Shown: positions 60,160-64,000 of the stretch, in pieces
Position numbering within the stretch: the stretch's first letter is position 1
Layout: the number at the start of each line of letters is the position of its first letter
Source: Martelella sp. NC20
GTDB taxonomy: Bacteria > Pseudomonadota > Alphaproteobacteria > Rhizobiales > Rhizobiaceae
Length of the DNA: 64,000 nucleotides
Direction of reading: 5' to 3'
Assembly (NCBI RefSeq): GCF_013459645.1
Contig: NZ_CP054861.1
Coordinates: 2,406,001 to 2,470,000 of the forward strand
Notes under the pieces: model-generated
The model's input: the letters and a program-made list of their open reading frames with translations, nothing else
Databases searched by the model: none
What the model was told of the DNA's origin: nothing
Translations under genes and position numbers: made by a program

Positions 60160-61098
60160 ATGGCACTTCATCTCGTCCCGCGCAGTCTTCAATATGTCGA
60201 AGCGGTCTCCGACCATGGCTCGATCCAGGCGGCCTCGCGCGCCATCGGCATTGCGGCCTCGGCCATCGACCGGCAGATCAAGCTTCTGGAGGGGCGGCTC
60301 GAGGTCCAGCTCTTCGACCGCACGGTAACCGGCATGACGCTGTCACCCGCGGGCGAGATGTTCGTGGTTCTGGCGCGGCGCTGGAATGCCGACGAAAACC
60401 GCATCTGGTCGGACGTCAAGCAGATGCAGGGCGTCAATCTCGGCCATATCCGGCTGGTGGCGATGGACAGCCTCGCCAACGGCGTCCTGCCGCGCTTCCT
60501 GCACCATGTCGCCGAGGTCTATCCGAAGGTGCGCATCGACGTGGAAATCGCGACGCCCGATGATGCCGTGACGGCACTTCGGGCGGACGAGGCCGATATC
60601 GCGCTGGCCTTCAACATGAAGCCCCAGCGTGACATTCATGTGCTGTGGACGGACGACCTGCCGCTCCACTGCATCGCCGCGCCCGGCCACCCGATTGCCG
60701 GCCTGAAGGAGGTCAAGCTTGCCACGGTGCGCGACCATGCGATTGCGGTGCAAAGCCCGGCGCTCGCGATCCGGCGGATACTGGAGGCCCATCATGGCTG
60801 GATATTCTCCGAAAACCGCCCGCCGGTCGTGACCAATTCGCTCCAGCTTCTCAAACAGCTCGTGGTTTCCGGCAGTCATGTGGCGATGACCTCGGAACTC
60901 GACACCGCGCAGGAACTGCTGGACGGCACGCTGGTGGCGATCCCGGTCAGGGGGCTGTCGATCGGACCGCAAACCATCTCGCTCGGCATCAGCGCCCGCC
61001 GCCCCCTTCCGCGCATCGCCACCAAGGTGGCGGAACTGCTTGCGAGGGACGTTGCCGATATCCTGGGCGAGGTGCGCGCCAGAGAGACCGATCGCTGA
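60160..61098 (+). CDS. LysR-type regulator of the uraD-TRAP operon
   Basis: 312 residues with a LysR winged helix at the N-terminus (SLQYVEAVSDHGSIQAASRAIGIAASAIDRQIKLLEGRLEVQLFDR) and a LysR substrate domain. ATG 60160 is the family start; a TTG two codons earlier is also in frame. It is divergent from uraD, the usual activator position. The effector is unknown, perhaps an intermediate of urate or ureide degradation. Confidence 0.87.
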   Translation: MALHLVPRSLQYVEAVSDHGSIQAASRAIGIAASAIDRQIKLLEGRLEVQLFDRTVTGMTLSPAGEMFVVLARRWNADENRIWSDVKQMQGVNLGHIRLVAMDSLANGVLPRFLHHVAEVYPKVRIDVEIATPDDAVTALRADEADIALAFNMKPQRDIHVLWTDDLPLHCIAAPGHPIAGLKEVKLATVRDHAIAVQSPALAIRRILEAHHGWIFSENRPPVVTNSLQLLKQLVVSGSHVAMTSELDTAQELLDGTLVAIPVRGLSIGPQTISLGISARRPLPRIATKVAELLARDVADILGEVRARETDR

Positions 61099-61161
61099 TC
61101 CGGAAATGTGCGGTGGTGAAGCGCGCCGCAGTGTCCATCGACGGAGGCTCCAAGCCGCCCT

Positions 61162-62355
61162 TCAGGCAGGCTTCCAGCCGCGCTCCGACAGTGGCTGGTC
61201 GGGCGCTTCGATGGTGATGAAGCTGGCGAGTTCCGGACCGAAGGTCGGCAGCGCCATCGGGCAGCGGACGCCCGGCAATACGCGCACGTCGAACAGTTCC
61301 TTGATGCCGCCTTCGAGGCGAAGCCACTCGACGATATCGCCATTGGCGGTGTTGACGATCTGCAACCCGCACCAGGCCTCGGCCTTGCGCCGGTCGAGCT
61401 CGTCCTGAAGATTGAGCCCGGAAAACACCCCCTCGCGCCGCGCCAGCGAAAGCCCGACAAAGGCGTGCCCGTCGTGAAAGGAAAGCCCGCGCAGAAAGCC
61501 GGGGCAGAACGCGACACGCTCCTTCGCCCTGGTTTCCAGATCGAGCCGGGTGAGATAGCCATTGCCGGAATCGAGAAACCAGAGAGCGCCATCATGAAGG
61601 CGCGGCGAATGCGGCATCGACAGGCCTTCGGCGACAATCTCGTCCGTCTCGATATCGACGACCACGCCGCCATCGCGGCGATGCTCGCGCCAGCCATCGA
61701 CGATATCCGAGGTCGAGACCGATGTGACAAATCGCGGAACACCGTTTTCCATCGCAAGGCCGTTCAGGTGGCACCGATCCTCCGGGGCCAGTCTGGAGAT
61801 GAACGGCGGACGCCAGACCGGCTTGAACGAATGCGCGACGCTGTCCGTCGCCAGGCACGAATATCTGGTGTTGACGAAAATCAGACGGCCGGCCGCGTCG
61901 ATCCCGAGCTCATGGACATCGAGATCGGAAACCGTCTGGCCGCGACGGGGAACATAGAGCCTGTCGAAATGATCATTCGCGCGCTCATGCGGCGCCAGCA
62001 CGTTTTCAAAACGCCATATCTGGGCAAGGCCGGCCAGCAGCAGACGTTGCGAATCGCCGATCAACCCCATCGCCCGGACGAAATTGCGCTGGTGCAGCGA
62101 CAAGGATCCGTTGGGAAACGTGCCGACAAGAAACAATTGCCCGGTCTGGTAGGAGGTAAAGGCAACCGAGCAATTGTGCATCGCCAGCCACTGCGGAAAG
62201 CCCCGCGAACAGGTCACATTGGTCTGGAGCACCGAGGGGTCGACCGGCGCTTCCGGCGCATCCGCGCGCTCGTGCGCGGCGGACGAAGCCGCTGGGGGCC
62301 GGGCAGTCTCGGCAACAGCGCGGGGATCCTGTGTTTCTGGCAGATCGGCGGGCAT
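61162..62355 (-). CDS. TIGR03032 / DUF4915 family beta-propeller-like protein
   Basis: 397 residues. After a variable, low-complexity N-terminus of about 45 residues the sequence follows TIGR03032: FPQWLAMHNCSVAFTSYQTGQLFLVG, LYVPRRGQTVSDLDVHELG, FVNTRYSCLATDS, FKPVWRPPFIS, EDRCHLNGLAM, VSTSDIVDGWREH, LWFLDSGNGYL, MALPTFGPE. The repeated short strands suggest a beta-propeller. The function is unknown; members often occur alone or with secretion and surface genes. No signal peptide is visible. It is convergent with the LysR gene and apparently monocistronic. Confidence 0.8.
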   Translation of the reverse strand: MPADLPETQDPRAVAETARPPAASSAAHERADAPEAPVDPSVLQTNVTCSRGFPQWLAMHNCSVAFTSYQTGQLFLVGTFPNGSLSLHQRNFVRAMGLIGDSQRLLLAGLAQIWRFENVLAPHERANDHFDRLYVPRRGQTVSDLDVHELGIDAAGRLIFVNTRYSCLATDSVAHSFKPVWRPPFISRLAPEDRCHLNGLAMENGVPRFVTSVSTSDIVDGWREHRRDGGVVVDIETDEIVAEGLSMPHSPRLHDGALWFLDSGNGYLTRLDLETRAKERVAFCPGFLRGLSFHDGHAFVGLSLARREGVFSGLNLQDELDRRKAEAWCGLQIVNTANGDIVEWLRLEGGIKELFDVRVLPGVRCPMALPTFGPELASFITIEAPDQPLSERGWKPA

Positions 62356-62426
62356 CGTGTATTCCAGTCAGTTGGGAAGGGTCGGTGGGCGGGAGAACAG
62401 GCCGGCATCAACGCACCGTAGCGCGT

Positions 62427-62468
62427 CTAGAGCATCGGGCGATTAATTGGCATCGCGCGATGCTCTAG
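62427..62468. repeat. Palindrome CTAGAGCATCG...CGATGCTCTAG
   Basis: Arms CTAGAGCATCGGGCG (62427-62441) and CGCGCGATGCTCTAG (62454-62468) are complementary with one mismatch around a 12-base loop. It directly abuts copy 2 of the dispersed repeat, so the two form one composite intergenic element in the 62356-62583 gap. Confidence 0.75.
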
Positions 62469-62530
62469 ATTCTTTTTTTGACGCGTCGGGTTAACGAAAA
62501 CCGGATTCCACTTTTTCGCCCGACGCTCTA
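62465..62530 (-). repeat. Dispersed intergenic repeat, copy 2 (inverted)
   Basis: The reverse complement of this stretch matches the repeat at 55884-55948 over its whole length with a few substitutions and small indels (CTAGATTC at one end, GAAAAAGTGG and GTCGGGC at the other). Internal complementarity gives a hairpin. The two copies bracket the uraD-TRAP-LysR-TIGR03032 segment in opposite orientation. Confidence 0.8.
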
Positions 62531-62583
62531 ACCTTCTCCCGCCAATAGCAACCGGCTGATATCGCTGGCCGCGGCACATGCCG

Positions 62584-64000
62584 TCAGAAACGATAGCCGA
62601 GCCTCACCGAGCCGGTATGCGACTGATAGTCATCGGCAAAGGCGCCGTCATACTGGAATCTCAGATCCATACCCTGTCGTTTTGCAAGATCCAGCCCGAG
62701 CGTGACATGGCCCACCGTATCCGCAATCGGCGTGAAGGTCGAGAAACTGTCCATCGATGACAGGCCGGCAAACCGCGCCGTCGTCTCCCATTCGTCGGAA
62801 GACAGGAACGACACGCCGAGATCGCCGTAAAGCCGCGCCGGCCAGTCCTCCAGGAACGGGATACGCGCCCCGAACTCGATCCCGGGCGTCACGCCGAAGG
62901 CGGTATCGGAATTGCCGTCAATCATCAGGTTCAATGCGCCGGCGCCGGTCTCGGTATAGCCGTATTGGTGCATGTTGATGATGTCGAAATCGACCTTCGG
63001 GCGCATATAATACTCATCGCTGAAGGCGACCTCATAGGATGCGCGGAACCGGGCAAAGAACATCGCCGAATCCGGCTCGCCGCGGGCCGTGGCCGAGAGC
63101 GTGTCGAGAGTGATGTAGCGCTTGGAATCGCCCCAGTTATAGCCCGCGCCGCCAACCAGGCCGAAGAGCCAGGGTCCGATTTCCTTCTTCAGCGCGACCG
63201 CGCCGGTAAAGGATTGCTGATCCGTCTTCTCCGAACCGCTGTCATTGCGGAACCAGCTGTTTTCGTAGGTCAGCCCCCCACCCAGGAACCAGCCGTCGTC
63301 CAGCGCCTTCTGGCCGCCGAACTGCAGCCCGCCGACCGACTGGGTATAGCCGGAAGCATCTCCGTGCGATCCTTGCGTCGTTTCTCCGCCAAGCGCACGG
63401 CTCCAGACGCACGAGCCCTCGTCCATCATCACGCCGGTCGTCTCGAAGGCGGGACATGACAGCACACTGTTGGCCGCGGCAATGGCGGCGGAAGGCGAAC
63501 CGGCCAGAGGAGCCGCCGCCGTCTGCGAGTCGAGTTCCAGCAGCATGTCGGAGAAGGTTTCCGGTTCGGACTGATGGAATGCGCCGAAAGCCTGGCCAAG
63601 AGAAATTTCGTCGGCGGCGAATTTCACTTCGCTCGCGCTGCCATCGGCAATCTTGTCCCAGGCCTGCTGCATGGCCGTCGAGACCCCGCCTGCATTTTTC
63701 CCGAGCGAGACGCCGTTATCGATGAAATGCGCATCGGCGACCGAGAAACCATGCCAACCCTCGGCCGACATGGTGACCTCGGTGAAGTCGAAGACGAGGG
63801 AGGACAGCGCCGTGATCGTCGACGTATCGGTCCCCTCGGCCTTCAGGAACTCGGTTCGCGTGTTTGGCAGCAGGGCATTGGCGTTGACGTCGACACCCCA
63901 TGTCCCGGCGAAATCGCCTTCGATCAGCAGCCTGTCGGCCGTGCCGTTTTCCATGTCGACGTCGAGATTGGTGAACAGTCCGCCCCTGCTGGAGCTTTCG
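62584..64000 (-). CDS. Autotransporter, C-terminal beta-barrel part (5' end outside window)
   Basis: The frame is open to the window edge at 64000 and ends with GSVRLGYRF, the C-terminal aromatic residue required for Bam insertion. From about 63400 downward the sequence is a type V autotransporter barrel (WSRALGGETTQGSHGDASGYTQSVGGLQFGGQKALDDGWFLGGGLTYE, alternating amphipathic strands, FDIINMHQYGYTETGAGALNLMIDG, FGVTPGIEFGARIPF). The upstream visible part (GDFAGTWGVDVNANALLPNTRTEFL) looks like the end of a beta-helical passenger. The protein should span the outer membrane. The passenger and its function lie beyond the window. Confidence 0.9.
   Translation of the reverse strand, partial: ESSSRGGLFTNLDVDMENGTADRLLIEGDFAGTWGVDVNANALLPNTRTEFLKAEGTDTSTITALSSLVFDFTEVTMSAEGWHGFSVADAHFIDNGVSLGKNAGGVSTAMQQAWDKIADGSASEVKFAADEISLGQAFGAFHQSEPETFSDMLLELDSQTAAAPLAGSPSAAIAAANSVLSCPAFETTGVMMDEGSCVWSRALGGETTQGSHGDASGYTQSVGGLQFGGQKALDDGWFLGGGLTYENSWFRNDSGSEKTDQQSFTGAVALKKEIGPWLFGLVGGAGYNWGDSKRYITLDTLSATARGEPDSAMFFARFRASYEVAFSDEYYMRPKVDFDIINMHQYGYTETGAGALNLMIDGNSDTAFGVTPGIEFGARIPFLEDWPARLYGDLGVSFLSSDEWETTARFAGLSSMDSFSTFTPIADTVGHVTLGLDLAKRQGMDLRFQYDGAFADDYQSHTGSVRLGYRF

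Overview
The window looks like the chromosome of an alphaproteobacterium of the order Hyphomicrobiales (Rhizobiales). Most of it is GC-rich with strong third-position GC bias. It carries rhizobial-type gene sets (ligase-associated Lhr-like helicase plus PdeM, NasTS with an ANTAR regulator, a NarK1-NarK2 fusion, several ABC, TRAP and TTT uptake systems) and short dispersed palindromic repeats. No rRNA, tRNA, CRISPR array or insertion sequence was seen. The genus cannot be fixed from the sequence alone.

Layout. 1-6 kb holds a partial methyltransferase, an XRE regulator, a YitT membrane protein, the ligase-associated helicase and PdeM pair, and an APH-fold kinase. 6.05-6.3 kb is a 247-bp cloverleaf-like inverted-repeat element. 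6.3-11.1 kb is a cell-surface glycosylation block (two GT-C-like membrane proteins, GtrB, GtrA), with one visibly AT-rich gene that looks acquired. 11.3-18.8 kb is a LysR-flanked cassette: a tripartite tricarboxylate-type transporter followed by a thiol-dioxygenase-like cupin, a four-domain rhodanese and a PLP C-S lyase, probably for an organosulfur compound. 18.9-26.5 kb is a GntR-controlled sugar-acid operon (ABC transporter, zinc dehydrogenase, altronate dehydratase, tagaturonate/mannonate-type oxidoreductase). Its 3' end is broken, and a chimeric, frameshifted deaminase relic follows.

27-56 kb is a nitrate supercluster. A Crp/Fnr regulator diverges from narK-narGHJI-ppi-DUF2478-(moaA relic)-mog-trHb-DUF6522 (respiratory nitrate reduction, cofactor supply, probable NO handling), with a perfect TTGAC-N4-GTCAA site in front. 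Then come the assimilatory genes: nasA fused to a flavoprotein reductase, nasT, nasS, nrtA, nrtB, a fused nrtCD, nirB, nirD and cysG. Two untranslated leaders, one before nasA and one before nrtA, share a hairpin with an A1/G4 hexaloop followed by an intrinsic terminator. This is the architecture expected for antitermination by the ANTAR protein NasT, which is itself encoded behind the first leader.

56-62.5 kb lies between two inverted copies of a ~65-bp dispersed repeat. It holds a LysR-controlled ureide or hydantoin uptake and breakdown set (UraD, TRAP transporter, Asp/Glu/hydantoin racemase) and a TIGR03032 protein. The window ends inside an autotransporter beta-barrel gene on the minus strand.

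Composition statements (AT-rich, GC-rich) are visual estimates, and family assignments are from recognition of motifs, not from a database search.
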